Source of the DNA: Coraliomargarita algicola
GTDB lineage: Bacteria; Verrucomicrobiota; Verrucomicrobiia; Opitutales; Coraliomargaritaceae
Reading direction: 5' to 3'
DNA: 64,000 bases
Assembly (NCBI RefSeq): GCF_033878955.1
Contig: NZ_CP138858.1
Span: 682,001 to 746,000, forward strand
Positions 53,687 to 63,368 of this stretch are shown in pieces. A program made the translations under genes and the position numbers. The number at the start of each line of letters is the position of its first letter. The first letter of the stretch is position 1. Below the pieces are notes generated by a model that was given only the letters and a program-made list of their open reading frames with translations, did no database searches and had not been told where the DNA came from.

Positions 53687-54649
53687 ATGCAAAAACATGT
53701 CATTATTCCGCAAGCAAGGACTAAATACTTGCCCAATATATGCATCGACCTAGTTATAGATTCAATGCCGCTACCACTTAGTCAGGAAATACCCATCGCA
53801 GACTGGAGAAACTTACGCAGCCAGCTAATGTGGGCCTATGAATCAGCACCTCCAGACAAAACCACGACTAATTCAACCAATTTGGAGTGGTCAGTTTGGA
53901 TATTTCTAAGCGGCGGTGTCCAGTTGACAACTCAAGCAGGTGAATTTCATGCCACAAAAAACGACTGCTTGATTTTACCGCCCGGCGTCGACACCCGGCA
54001 ATTCGACCCCAACACCTTAATCCGCTCCGTGCATTTCTCACTGCGCTGGCCGACCAATAAGCAATTTATAAAACTGAAGCATCCTATCGTATTGAGTGGT
54101 ATCAATATAGATGAATTTAATGAGAAGACCAAAGATTTACTAAATATCGTCAACCAAGTCGCCCCCAACGCGGGCAATTTAATGTCCAAAAGGAGCATCT
54201 CTATCCGTAAATTTCTACGTATTGAAAGTGTATATGCAACATGGTTAGGCGCCCTCATTGGGCTACTCTTCGACGCACCAGGCGAAATCAGCATTCTAAC
54301 ATCGAGCGATGAACGAGCAGTCGCGGCACGAAACATACTAGATTCTGAAGAATTCGCCGAAGGTTTTCCCGCTGAAAAGCTAATCAAAGTATCCGGATTG
54401 AGCCGAAGCCAACTAGATCGCATTTTTAGTATACAGTTCGGCGTCACACCCAAAAATTACTTCGAGAAACGCAAACATACTTGCGCCTGCCGCGTGCTTC
54501 GCAGTTCCGAGGCTTCCATAAAAGAGATTGCGTTTCAATTCGGGTTTAAATCATCCTCACACTTTTCGCATTGGTTCAACCGCCACAGCGGTCAATTCCC
54601 CAACAACTATCGCCAAACAAATTTGCTCCCAAGCCACGAACTGGGCTAG
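53687..54649 (+). CDS. AraC-family transcriptional regulator
   Basis: A 320-aa regulator. The N-terminal cupin-like effector domain spans about 30-190 (VWIFLSGGVQLTTQAGEFHA; CLILPPGVDTRQF; IRSVHFSLRW). The two helix-turn-helix motifs occupy about 220-315: GLSRSQLDRIFSIQFGVTPK, YFEKRKHTCACRVLR and IKEIAFQFGFKSSSHFSHWF. Such proteins usually sense a sugar. It is divergent from the PEP-CTERM gene that leads into the GH71-like operon, so it is the natural candidate regulator for those genes. The ATG at 53687 lies very close to a candidate operator; ATG 53765 would still encode the full cupin domain and is an alternative start. Confidence 0.9.
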   Translation: MQKHVIIPQARTKYLPNICIDLVIDSMPLPLSQEIPIADWRNLRSQLMWAYESAPPDKTTTNSTNLEWSVWIFLSGGVQLTTQAGEFHATKNDCLILPPGVDTRQFDPNTLIRSVHFSLRWPTNKQFIKLKHPIVLSGINIDEFNEKTKDLLNIVNQVAPNAGNLMSKRSISIRKFLRIESVYATWLGALIGLLFDAPGEISILTSSDERAVAARNILDSEEFAEGFPAEKLIKVSGLSRSQLDRIFSIQFGVTPKNYFEKRKHTCACRVLRSSEASIKEIAFQFGFKSSSHFSHWFNRHSGQFPNNYRQTNLLPSHELG

Positions 54650-54799
54650 CGATTTCAACCGGGACAGAATACCGGGCAAAACAAATCGCACTAAACCTCG
54701 ATTGTAATCCCGTCGGATATTTATCCCAAAATTGCAATTTAAGCGTTTGATTTAGACCAGCCCATGCCCCCGGCCTGCTTCATTAAGACTGGTGGCCAC

Positions 54800-55483
54800 C
54801 TAAGCGCGATCAATTCCCATCAAAAAGCTATCACGTTGTTTACTACATCGAAAAACTGGTATCTTGCTAATTCCTAATCGGGAACCTTTAACTGCATTCT
54901 GAATATCAAACCAATTCAGTGAACAGTTTGCCCCGAGGATGACCGCTTTAAGTGATTGTTTTGGAATTTCATAAAAATAGTGTGTGCCTCTCATTTTTTT
55001 ACCACTAAGAGAGGGGAAAATTCTTACCTCACCTTCGTACTCCCAACTTTCAGCCTTATGGCAAAATTTTGCAATTATCGATTTCGTGAGATTTCCTTTA
55101 ATATAATGCTCATCGTTGATCATGTTATCTTTAACACTAGGCCTTATATTTGTGTATTCAATCCGCTCAGTAATATCAGGTAAAAAATCTGAATGAAACT
55201 TTAAGGCAATACCTCTATGGCAGTCTGCATAATGACTCCAAATAACTGGATCATTATCTTTTGTGCTGAATGAGATAACTCCATGACGTTCTTGCAGAAT
55301 ACTCGTTTCCAATGCCCCATATGATTTTTCATTTTCAATATAAGGCATACAATCATGGGGATCATTCAATTCACTGATTCTACCGATTTTAAGTCTTCCA
55401 GTTTGTAAAGCTTGCAAGCCGAATTCAGCAGGCAGATAGCGATATAAGAAGCCATTTGTGCTGTTTTTGTTGATTTCTTCCAT
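54800..55483 (-). CDS. DUF2971 domain protein
   Basis: A 227-aa soluble protein of the DUF2971 family from ATG 55483. A further open frame extends upstream to 55717 but would lie antisense over the divergent PEP-CTERM-like gene, so I reject it. Family segments are FLYRYLPAEFGLQALQTGRL, RISELNDPHDCMP, GVISFSTKDNDPVIWSHYAD, HRGIALKFHSDFLPD and YEGEVRIFP. DUF2971 has no established biochemical role; members are patchily distributed and often sit in accessory or defence-type regions. The gene looks AT-rich compared with its neighbours, suggesting transfer. It is separated by 43 bp from the divergent gene and by 150 bp from the AraC stop, a gap in which I see nothing. Confidence 0.82.
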   Translation of the reverse strand: MEEINKNSTNGFLYRYLPAEFGLQALQTGRLKIGRISELNDPHDCMPYIENEKSYGALETSILQERHGVISFSTKDNDPVIWSHYADCHRGIALKFHSDFLPDITERIEYTNIRPSVKDNMINDEHYIKGNLTKSIIAKFCHKAESWEYEGEVRIFPSLSGKKMRGTHYFYEIPKQSLKAVILGANCSLNWFDIQNAVKGSRLGISKIPVFRCSKQRDSFLMGIDRA

Positions 55484-55526
55484 AGTTTTATCGTTATCGT
55501 TAGCGTCTGAAGATGATTTACAAAAA

Positions 55527-56222
55527 ATGAAATTCCGAGTAATAGACGCAAGCCTCCTTCTGCTTGTATTATTTTGGGCAACTGCATCTGCTAGTGTTAG
55601 TTTTAGCAGTAGTGGAGGTGTCTTTGATTCCCTTAAAATTAATGATGAAATTAATTTTACAGTGACTTCAGCACTTGAAGACACTTCATTCTTACTAGTC
55701 TTAAACGATCTCTTCACGAGTCATACATTTTCACCAGACGAAGATTTTTTGCCAACCTTTGTCAATCAGCCTACGGCACTCATTAACGGATCGGTAGAAT
55801 CATCATTAACTTTAGCTTGGTTGGTTCAAGAATCACAATGGGATGATGAATACTTTCCATTTACATCAGGCTACGACCCGCTGGACCTATCGGTAGCCTA
55901 TATTTTTGATGATAGCATATCACTGACTCCTGGTGACACCATCACCCTAAATGTTGGAATGATTATCAAACAGTCTGGATTCGATATTCCTGAACCCGAC
56001 AGTTTAAGTAGCTCGTTAGTCGCGCACCTCATCGCAGCTAGTTTTGATCAGCGAATCTCTGACGATCAGTTGATCTCTATTATTCCAGAAGCCTCTTTTG
56101 CGATTCCAATCGGGATGCTTTGTTTAGCCACCTGCACAGCACGCATGAGATCAAAGAGGCATCACGCAAACTGCTCCAAGCAACTGGCCTGCAATACCAT
56201 GGCTGAATTCGAAGCTAAATGA
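55527..56222 (+). CDS. PEP-CTERM-like secreted protein (degenerate anchor)
   Basis: A 231-aa protein from ATG 55527 with a signal peptide (MKFRVIDASLLLLVLFWATA, cleavage near SAS). The open frame from 55458 would place 23 extra residues before it and overlap the divergent gene. The body is acidic and beta-rich (FDSLKINDEINFTV; SVAYIFDDSISLTPGDTITL). Near the end IIPEASFAIPIGMLCLATCT is followed by a basic stretch (RMRSKRHH), resembling PEP-CTERM with PEA in place of PEP. About 18 further residues (CSKQLACNTMAEFEAK) trail the anchor, which is unusual. Function unknown. It may be a decayed or variant member. Confidence 0.6.
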   Translation: MKFRVIDASLLLLVLFWATASASVSFSSSGGVFDSLKINDEINFTVTSALEDTSFLLVLNDLFTSHTFSPDEDFLPTFVNQPTALINGSVESSLTLAWLVQESQWDDEYFPFTSGYDPLDLSVAYIFDDSISLTPGDTITLNVGMIIKQSGFDIPEPDSLSSSLVAHLIAASFDQRISDDQLISIIPEASFAIPIGMLCLATCTARMRSKRHHANCSKQLACNTMAEFEAK

Positions 56223-56568
56223 GAAAAGCGATCTTGCCACGATTGATGCCCTGAGGGTGGAGGCGTAGCCCTACATGAGTCCACTACTGAAGCACTCGCG
56301 AGCACTCTACTGTGATTTCGATTCAGCTTTTAGTGTATAGTGCTGTATTTGTTGCGTATTTTACTCCACGAGAACACACTTAACAATTTATTAACTAATT
56401 TAAGGATTGAAACTAACTAACCATATAAATTAGCTAAATAAGAACACGAAGTAATAGACCGATTACCTAAGTTTTCCACCCCCCCAAACATACATTTGCA
56501 TAAAAGAGCTCCCATCGCGATCAACCATCGCATGAAGCGCTTGATGATAACAGTTACGCCAGCAAGCA
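56223..56568. other. Intergenic, AT-rich, no gene seen
   Basis: A 346-bp gap between two plus-strand genes. It contains an 8-bp palindrome CTCGCGAG inside a GCACTCGCGAGCACTC segment near 56300 and long AT-rich runs around 56380-56450. No coding frame, RNA gene or convincing terminator could be supported. Confidence 0.5.
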
Positions 56569-56865
56569 ATGAAAACTATTATAACTGGTTTCTTAATTTC
56601 ATCCATGAGCGGATTAACTGCTTTGGCATGCGCGAACCCCCTTGTTTATAAAAAGTATTTCACCATCCCGACCTGCGTCGCCTCTCTGGGCTGTCTGATC
56701 GGCTTCAACTTGTTTCTGTTCAATTTCACACACCACAATGTAACTCAAGCGATCAGGTGGGAGATGAATATGCTGGTGTCCGGCGCCAGTATTTACCTGT
56801 ATTTTTTGCTACATGTGCATCGACTGATTCCAGTTCGAAAGAAAAAACTAGCACCCAAAGAGTAG
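56569..56865 (+). CDS. Small membrane protein (98 aa), unknown
   Basis: A 98-aa protein with three hydrophobic segments (about 2-24, 34-54 and 70-86: GFLISSMSGLTALACANPLV; PTCVASLGCLIGFNLFLFNF; LVSGASIYLYFLLHVHRL) and a basic tail RKKKLAPKE. I know no family. Codon quality and length are modest, so it could be an accessory inner-membrane protein. It stands 164 bp before the polyketide synthase gene on the same strand, which might place it in the same unit, although the gap holds no obvious ribosome site link. Confidence 0.5.
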   Translation: MKTIITGFLISSMSGLTALACANPLVYKKYFTIPTCVASLGCLIGFNLFLFNFTHHNVTQAIRWEMNMLVSGASIYLYFLLHVHRLIPVRKKKLAPKE

Positions 56866-57029
56866 AGCGGGCTCTGAGCTGAGATGCTCGGAGTATTTCC
56901 GAATGGTAAATTGCCCTGGCGGGGCGCGAAACGAGACTGAATTCTGCGGAATGAAGGGTGCTGAAAAAAAATGCCCGAAGAGGTCGATTTTGTTAGTCAT
57001 CTGCCAATCAAATCGTTGTCTTCGTTGAC

Positions 57030-60000
57030 ATGAAAATAGCAATTTTAGGAATTGGTCTACGTTTCCCCCCGAACTGCAACAACCTTGATTCCTTGTGGCG
57101 CCTACTGGAATCAGGTGGCGACGCAATCGTCCCGGTCCCCAAGGATCGCTGGGACCCACGTCGTTTCACAGACACAGATCTGGAGCGTCCGAGCAAAAAC
57201 TACGTGGCTAAAGGTGGCTATTTACGCGATAATCCACGCCTCTTCGACCCTGCGGTCTTCGGAATGTCTCCGCGTGAAGCACACGGGCTGGATCCTCAGC
57301 AGCGAGTGCTGTTAGAGACGACTTGGGAAGCCTTCGAAGATGCCGGCATCCCAATCGAACGGCAAGATGGTGCACGCACTGGAGTATTTGTCGGCGGCTT
57401 TTGTCTCGATCATTTACTACAGATCAATCATCCGGCGAATCGTCTGCTAGCATCATCGCACTCAGCCACCAGCGCGACGATGACAATTCTGGCGAACCGC
57501 CTATCCTATGTATTTAACCTCAGAGGCCCGAGCTTCACACTGGATACAGCCTGCTCCTCATCGCTCGTCGCACTACACTGCGCCTGCCAATCGCTAATCA
57601 GTGGAGAAACGACCATGGCTCTGGCAGGTGGGGTCAATATTATGATGCGGCCGGAGTTCCCACTGATGATGAGCAAGGGACGCTTCCTCTCGGACCATGC
57701 AAATTGTCGCGCCTTTGATGCTTCGGCTGCGGGCTATGTACGCGGCGAAGGCGCTGGCATGCTGCTGCTAAAACCACTGGATGCCGCACTCGCCGATGGC
57801 GATAGCATACATGCAGTGATCGAAGGCACGGGGGTGAACCAAGATGGACGCACGCCTGGCATCTCACTGCCCAATAGCGAAGCACAGGAAGAGTTGATGC
57901 GCGAAGTGTATGGGCGTGCAGGTGTTGCTCCTGCAGAGGTCGATTATGTCGAAGCTCACGGCACTGGCACCCAAGCGGGAGATCCGCTGGAAGCGCGCGC
58001 CTTGGATGCAGTCTTTCGCGAGGGCCGTGCAACGGAACAAAAGCTATTGGTGGGCTCGATCAAAACTAATTTCGGCCACACCGAGGCCGCGGCTGGTATC
58101 GCGGGCGTAATCAAGGCTGTGCTCGTGCTACAAAAACGCCAGGTACCGCCCACCCTGCACTTCAATACCCCGAATCCGAAAATACCCTTTTCGCAATATC
58201 TTTTCCGAGTGGTGGATGCCAACGAAACACTCCCAACCGCAGCCGAGAAGCCTGTCTTGCATGTGGGGGTCAACTCTTTTGGCTACGGCGGCACCAATGG
58301 CCACGTCGTGTTGGCCTCCGCCCCACAAGCACTCGCCACAAGGCCTGCTGACGCCCCGAGCAAAGAGCCTGACTTCACCCTATTCCCTCTCTCTGCCCGT
58401 AGTCCGGAAGCCTTACGTGAGAGCGCCAGTCGACTCGCGTTCTACGTGCGCCGCAACAAAACCGCCTCGCTGCGTGATTTATATTACAGCTTAGCGTATC
58501 GCAAGTCGCTGCTCAACTACCGGATAGGCATCGTCGCGTCCGACACCCAAGACTTGCGCCAGAAGCTCATGCTAGCCTCTAATGGTGATGAGCAAGACGG
58601 CATACGCATCGGCTCAGAACCCGTCGAAGCCACTGGACCGGTCTTTGTCTACACAGGCATGGGACCGCAATGGTGGGCGATGGGACGCGAACTGTTTGCA
58701 AGTAAACCGGTCTGCGCCCAAGTGCTGGACGAAGTAGAAGCGATCTTCCGCCCGTTGAGCGGTTGGTCGCTTAAGGAAGCGATGCTGGCAGATGAAGCCG
58801 ACTCGCCGATGATGAAGACGGAGGTGGCACAACCCGCCAATTTAGTCATACAACTCGCACTCACCCGACTATGGCAACAATGGGGCATCGAACCCGCTGC
58901 CGTGATCGGCCACAGCGTGGGAGAAGTGACATCGGCACTAGTGGCGGGCGTTTATACCTTGGAAGAAGCCGTCCTGATCAGCTACCACCGCAGTCGCTTG
59001 CAAGCTAAAGAAGCCGGAAAAGGAGGCATGCTTGCCGTCGGTCTGCCGGAAGCGGAAGTAAATGACTTACTGAAAGGTCGCCCGGGAGTCTCCATCGCTG
59101 CAGTCAACAGTTTCTCATCGGTCACCCTGTCTGGTGATCATGATGAATTGAAGGCCATCGCAGCTGAGTTGGAAAAAGAAGAAATCTTCCACCGCAGCTT
59201 GCGAGTAGAAGTCGCCTACCACAGTCCACAAATGGACCCGATCGAGGCTCCCATCTTGGAAGCGCTCGCGAGTTTATCCCCGAAGCCAGCCCGCATCCCG
59301 CTCATTTCTACAGTCAGCGCAGGTCAGAGCTCTGGCACCGAGTGGACAGCCGATTATTGGTGGCGCAACGTCCGCCAACCAGTGCGTTTTGCCAGTGGCA
59401 TTCAAGCACTGATCGAGCAAGGACACTCTCTATTTCTGGAAGTGGGGCCCCATCCCGTATTAGGAAATTCGATACAAGAGGTGGCCGCAGATTCTGGCAG
59501 CCGAAGTCGCACAGTATTTTCGCTCCGCCGCAAAGAGCCTGAGCGTAGCACGCTCCGAAACAACTTGGCCGCACTCTTCACATTAGGGGTCACCCCAGAC
59601 TGGAGCGCGGTCGGCCCTGAGGGCGGTGCATTCGTGCGACTGCCAAACTACCCTTGGCAGCGCCAACTTTATTGGCAAGAGACCGCGGATTCGGAAATGG
59701 ACCGTATCGGGCTCCCCGGCCCCGTCTATCAAAATACACGCATCCACGCCGCCCAGCCGACTTGGGAGGTGGAGATCAACGACGCCTTCTTCCCCTTTGT
59801 GAAAGATCACGGCGTGCAAGGGCAAACAGTCTTCCCAGGCATGGGCTACATCGAGAGCGCTCTCTTTTTACAAGATACCGTATTGGGTGAACCGGCAAGC
59901 TGCCTGCGCGATGTAGACTTCGAAGCAGTGCTGATTATGGATCGCAGCAAATTGCAGCATCTAGTCAGTTCCATCAACGCGCAAACGGGTGAATTTACCA

Positions 60001-63000
60001 TCAGTAGTCGCGTCGAAGGGGATCCGGAAAGCACTCGTCGCCACGCCCGTGGGCGACTCTCACCACGCCCTTTGGAAAGTGATCCCAACTATTTCCCGGC
60101 AATAGATGACTGGCGGGCACGCTGCCAGCACGAAGTGCCGAGTTCTAGTTTCTACGATCGTCTGCGTCGACGTGGTTTGGAATACGGCCCCCACTTCCGT
60201 CCAGTGCAAACTGTCCAAACAGATGGCGTCCACTTCTTGGCCGAAATCGCAGGCATGCCGGGAACAGCGGATTCCACCCATCTCATACACCCGACACTTC
60301 TCGACGGGGCCCTGCAACCAGTGCTCTACGTCGCCAGAGGAGAACGCATGGTGCCGGTATCCATCGCATGCCTACGCTTCCACGCCTCTCCTAGCGCACA
60401 TAAAATTATCGCCTTCGGTCGCCTGAATCACGAGACCGACACCAGCCTAAATGCTGATGTGTTTGTTTGCGACGAATCCGGTAAACCTCTGATCACCATC
60501 GAGGGTATCACCTGTCAATCGATCGGCGACTCAGGCAATGCACAATCTCTACCGCCCATCTACTTGCCTGAATGGCGAATCTCTGAAGCGCTGCCTGAGC
60601 CAGCCGCCTCCTTCGACTGGCACGCGTGGCAAATTATTCAGGACACCTCCGCAAGCACAGCAACAGAACGCGAGCAAGCATTGTGCGCAGCAGGCGCCCA
60701 AAAACTGCCCTGGTCCCCCGATGCCGAAGACTCCGAAAATCCCGTGGACACACAGTTGAAGGCGGCTCACCAGCTTCTGTATTTGCTTCCTTCTAACGAC
60801 TGCGAGCAAGCGAGCCACTCCTACATTTGCGAGACCAACTTACGTTTCCTGGCCCTGCTGCAAGCATTGAAACGAAACGCCTACCAGGGCGATCTCATCA
60901 TCGTCACCGATGCCTCGCCCGCGAATGCCAGCCCAACGAGCAACGCACTCGCGGCACTAGGCGCACTCGGGCAAAATGAAATCGATGGTCTACGCACTCG
61001 CTGCATTTATCTAGAGCCCAGCGAAAGCGAGCAACAGCTCAAATTACTGGAATCGGAACTGACCAGCCAAGCCAGTGGCGAAGTTTGGCTGCGGGCCGAT
61101 GAACGCCGCACGGCCGGTCTCTCAAAACAAGTCCCGCAAGCTGCCGTCATCGCCCCCGAAGATGTGCCGCTATCGGAGGCGGTTCACCTGGTTACCGGAG
61201 ACGGCAAAAAGCTAAGCGATCTCAACTACCAACGCTGCCAGCGTCCAAGCCCGCAAGCCGGGGAAGTGGAACTAAGAATCCACACATCGGCGCTCAACTA
61301 CAAGGATCTCTTAAAAATCTACGGAAAGCTGCACCCGCTGGTCCTACGCGATACATTTTTTGGTGAAACCCTAGGCATGGAGGTCTACGCCGAGGTGCTG
61401 GCACTAGGCCCCGACACTTCAGGCGAACTCGCAGTCGGCGACCGTGTGATCGCCCTACTGCCCGATGCCTTTCGTTCATTCGCCACAATTCCGGAAACTT
61501 TCGTAGTCAAAGCGCCGAAGGGATGGGGTGCACGGGCTGCCTCGATTCCCGTGGTCTATTTGACCGCGGTGCACGGACTAGAGAAGCTCGCCCAGCTACA
61601 ACCGGGCGAGCGCGTGCTAATACACCAAGCGACTGGAGGGCTCGGCCTAGCCGCCATAGACGTGGCACGCAAGGCTGGCGCAGAAATTTTTGCCACTGCA
61701 GGTAGCGAAGCAAAGCGTGAATGGCTGCAACAGGCAGGCATTGAGCAAGTCTTTCCTTCTCGCGACCTATCCTTTGTCGAGAGCATTCTGGCAGCAACTG
61801 ATGGCGAAGGAGTCGATGTCGTGCTCAGCGCGCAAACTGGTTTGGCTCAAAAAGAAAGCCTCAACTTACTTAAAGCGGGCGGACGCTACATCGATGTCGG
61901 GAAGAAAGACATCATCGACGACAGTGGACTACCACTGCGTGCCTTCAACCGCAATCTGTTGTTTGCAGCGATCGACATCGACCGTCTCTTGGTAGAGCGA
62001 CCAGCTTACATCCGCAGCCTGATGCAGGGCATCGTCGCGGACTTCGAAGCCGGCACTTATAAGGGCGTCGACACCGAACTTTTCCCAGCCGCAGAGATCG
62101 AAGACGCGCTGAACAAAATGGCGCAGAGCAAGCATCAGGGGAAGCTATTGATCGACTTCCAAAACGGCTCTGTCGAAACCCGTCCGCGCGAAGCAAATCG
62201 CTCTGTAGCCCGTAAGACAGGTGCCTATCTGATTACTGGCGGCACATCCGGCTTTGGATTGGAAACTGCAAAATGGCTCTCCCGCAAAGGTGCAGGCCGT
62301 GTGGTACTACTCAGTCGGCGCGGCGATGCCGTGCCCGGGCTGGATGAGAAGCGCGCGACCATCGAAGAAGAAGGCGCCGAAGTCGTGGTGCTCAAAGGTG
62401 ACGCCACCAGCGTGGCCGACCTCCAGCGAGCCTATGAAGCAATGACTGCCGGCGGCTTAGAAGCAGCCGGAGTGATCCACGGCGCCATGGTGCTGGAAGA
62501 TGCCTTTCTAGAGGAGATGGACGCCACACGCTTCACCACAGGCTTTCAGCCCAAAGTTGCCGGTGCCATCGCGCTAGCGGAGGTCTTCCGCGACGCCTCG
62601 CTGGACTTCTTGGTATTCTACTCCTCGATCTCAGCTTTGATAGGCAACCGCGGCCAGGCAAATTACGTCGCTGCCAATGCCTTCCTGGATGCCTACGCAC
62701 TGCGCCTACGCCGAAGCGGCATGCCCGCGTATTCGATTAATTGGGGTGCGCTCAAGGAGTCTGGAGTGGTGGCACGTTCTTCAAATCTTGCGGGCGCGCT
62801 GGAAGCTGCTGGGGTCAAAGGGCTGGGCAACGAAGAAGCCTTGGCAGCTCTGGAAGTCGTCCTACGAGCCGATGCCCCGCGCGCCGCGGCAATCGAGCTC
62901 GACTGGCAAGTGTGGAAACAAGCCCACCCCAAGTTGGCACAAGACCCACGCTTCCTCGAACACGCCGAAGCCCGATCCCACGGCTTGGAAAACGAAACTG

Positions 63001-63293
63001 CCCAGAAATTACTTGCGGAAGTTATAGAGCTGAAACAGGATGAAAAATCCGTGCGACTCGAGCAGGAAATCGCCGAAGTTCTTTCCAACGTGCTCAAAGT
63101 ATCCGCCGACAGCGTCAAGCCGGAAGCCAGACTGACCGACATGGGCGTCGACTCGCTGCTGATGCTAGAGCTCAGCCTAGGCCTCAAGGAAAGGACTGGC
63201 ATTCCATTTACCGCGATGGAGCTCCTAAAAGGCCCCAGTGTCCGGGAGTTGGCCCAGCTATTGCTGGCTCGACTCAACGGTCAAGACGCGTGA
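57030..63293 (+). CDS. Type I polyketide synthase, single module KS-AT-DH-ER-KR-ACP
   Basis: A 2087-aa cytoplasmic megasynthase. The ketosynthase (1-430) has catalytic Cys175 in DTACSSSLVALH, then VEAHGTGTQAGDPLEA and GSIKTNFGHTEAAAG for the His pair. The acyltransferase (about 515-820) has GHSVGE with Ser629. The dehydratase (about 895-1160) has His927 in DHGVQGQTVFPGMGY and HPTLLDGALQP. The enoylreductase (about 1410-1710) includes LNYKDLLKIYG and the NADPH motif HQATGGLGLAAIDVA. The ketoreductase (about 1730-1920) has LITGGTSGFGLETA and the active Tyr in RGQANYVAANAFLD. The carrier protein (about 2010-2085) has MGVDSLLMLEL with Ser near 2041. There is no thioesterase or methyltransferase domain. 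A fully reducing iterative enzyme would make a saturated or hydroxylated acyl chain, released by a partner enzyme. Confidence 0.95.
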   Translation: MKIAILGIGLRFPPNCNNLDSLWRLLESGGDAIVPVPKDRWDPRRFTDTDLERPSKNYVAKGGYLRDNPRLFDPAVFGMSPREAHGLDPQQRVLLETTWEAFEDAGIPIERQDGARTGVFVGGFCLDHLLQINHPANRLLASSHSATSATMTILANRLSYVFNLRGPSFTLDTACSSSLVALHCACQSLISGETTMALAGGVNIMMRPEFPLMMSKGRFLSDHANCRAFDASAAGYVRGEGAGMLLLKPLDAALADGDSIHAVIEGTGVNQDGRTPGISLPNSEAQEELMREVYGRAGVAPAEVDYVEAHGTGTQAGDPLEARALDAVFREGRATEQKLLVGSIKTNFGHTEAAAGIAGVIKAVLVLQKRQVPPTLHFNTPNPKIPFSQYLFRVVDANETLPTAAEKPVLHVGVNSFGYGGTNGHVVLASAPQALATRPADAPSKEPDFTLFPLSARSPEALRESASRLAFYVRRNKTASLRDLYYSLAYRKSLLNYRIGIVASDTQDLRQKLMLASNGDEQDGIRIGSEPVEATGPVFVYTGMGPQWWAMGRELFASKPVCAQVLDEVEAIFRPLSGWSLKEAMLADEADSPMMKTEVAQPANLVIQLALTRLWQQWGIEPAAVIGHSVGEVTSALVAGVYTLEEAVLISYHRSRLQAKEAGKGGMLAVGLPEAEVNDLLKGRPGVSIAAVNSFSSVTLSGDHDELKAIAAELEKEEIFHRSLRVEVAYHSPQMDPIEAPILEALASLSPKPARIPLISTVSAGQSSGTEWTADYWWRNVRQPVRFASGIQALIEQGHSLFLEVGPHPVLGNSIQEVAADSGSRSRTVFSLRRKEPERSTLRNNLAALFTLGVTPDWSAVGPEGGAFVRLPNYPWQRQLYWQETADSEMDRIGLPGPVYQNTRIHAAQPTWEVEINDAFFPFVKDHGVQGQTVFPGMGYIESALFLQDTVLGEPASCLRDVDFEAVLIMDRSKLQHLVSSINAQTGEFTISSRVEGDPESTRRHARGRLSPRPLESDPNYFPAIDDWRARCQHEVPSSSFYDRLRRRGLEYGPHFRPVQTVQTDGVHFLAEIAGMPGTADSTHLIHPTLLDGALQPVLYVARGERMVPVSIACLRFHASPSAHKIIAFGRLNHETDTSLNADVFVCDESGKPLITIEGITCQSIGDSGNAQSLPPIYLPEWRISEALPEPAASFDWHAWQIIQDTSASTATEREQALCAAGAQKLPWSPDAEDSENPVDTQLKAAHQLLYLLPSNDCEQASHSYICETNLRFLALLQALKRNAYQGDLIIVTDASPANASPTSNALAALGALGQNEIDGLRTRCIYLEPSESEQQLKLLESELTSQASGEVWLRADERRTAGLSKQVPQAAVIAPEDVPLSEAVHLVTGDGKKLSDLNYQRCQRPSPQAGEVELRIHTSALNYKDLLKIYGKLHPLVLRDTFFGETLGMEVYAEVLALGPDTSGELAVGDRVIALLPDAFRSFATIPETFVVKAPKGWGARAASIPVVYLTAVHGLEKLAQLQPGERVLIHQATGGLGLAAIDVARKAGAEIFATAGSEAKREWLQQAGIEQVFPSRDLSFVESILAATDGEGVDVVLSAQTGLAQKESLNLLKAGGRYIDVGKKDIIDDSGLPLRAFNRNLLFAAIDIDRLLVERPAYIRSLMQGIVADFEAGTYKGVDTELFPAAEIEDALNKMAQSKHQGKLLIDFQNGSVETRPREANRSVARKTGAYLITGGTSGFGLETAKWLSRKGAGRVVLLSRRGDAVPGLDEKRATIEEEGAEVVVLKGDATSVADLQRAYEAMTAGGLEAAGVIHGAMVLEDAFLEEMDATRFTTGFQPKVAGAIALAEVFRDASLDFLVFYSSISALIGNRGQANYVAANAFLDAYALRLRRSGMPAYSINWGALKESGVVARSSNLAGALEAAGVKGLGNEEALAALEVVLRADAPRAAAIELDWQVWKQAHPKLAQDPRFLEHAEARSHGLENETAQKLLAEVIELKQDEKSVRLEQEIAEVLSNVLKVSADSVKPEARLTDMGVDSLLMLELSLGLKERTGIPFTAMELLKGPSVRELAQLLLARLNGQDA

Positions 63294-63368
63294 TCTACCC
63301 CTGTGATTAATTAACTCTCTAAATCTCGGTTTTTCCGACATCCAATACTCATCCCTCTCTCTAATATC

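Noticed and set aside
55484..55717. N-terminal 78-codon extension of the DUF2971 gene
   Set aside because: It overlaps the start of the divergent PEP-CTERM-like gene and adds no family sequence; ATG 55483 fits the DUF2971 start.
62693..63277. 194-codon open frame on the minus strand inside the polyketide synthase
   Set aside because: Ser/Arg-rich translation antisense to the KR-ACP region; typical of shadow frames in codon-biased genes.
57030..63293. Reading the synthase as a PUFA or heterocyst-glycolipid type enzyme
   Set aside because: It has one carrier domain and the KS-AT-DH-ER-KR-ACP order of ordinary reducing type I synthases; PUFA synthases have tandem carriers and split subunits.
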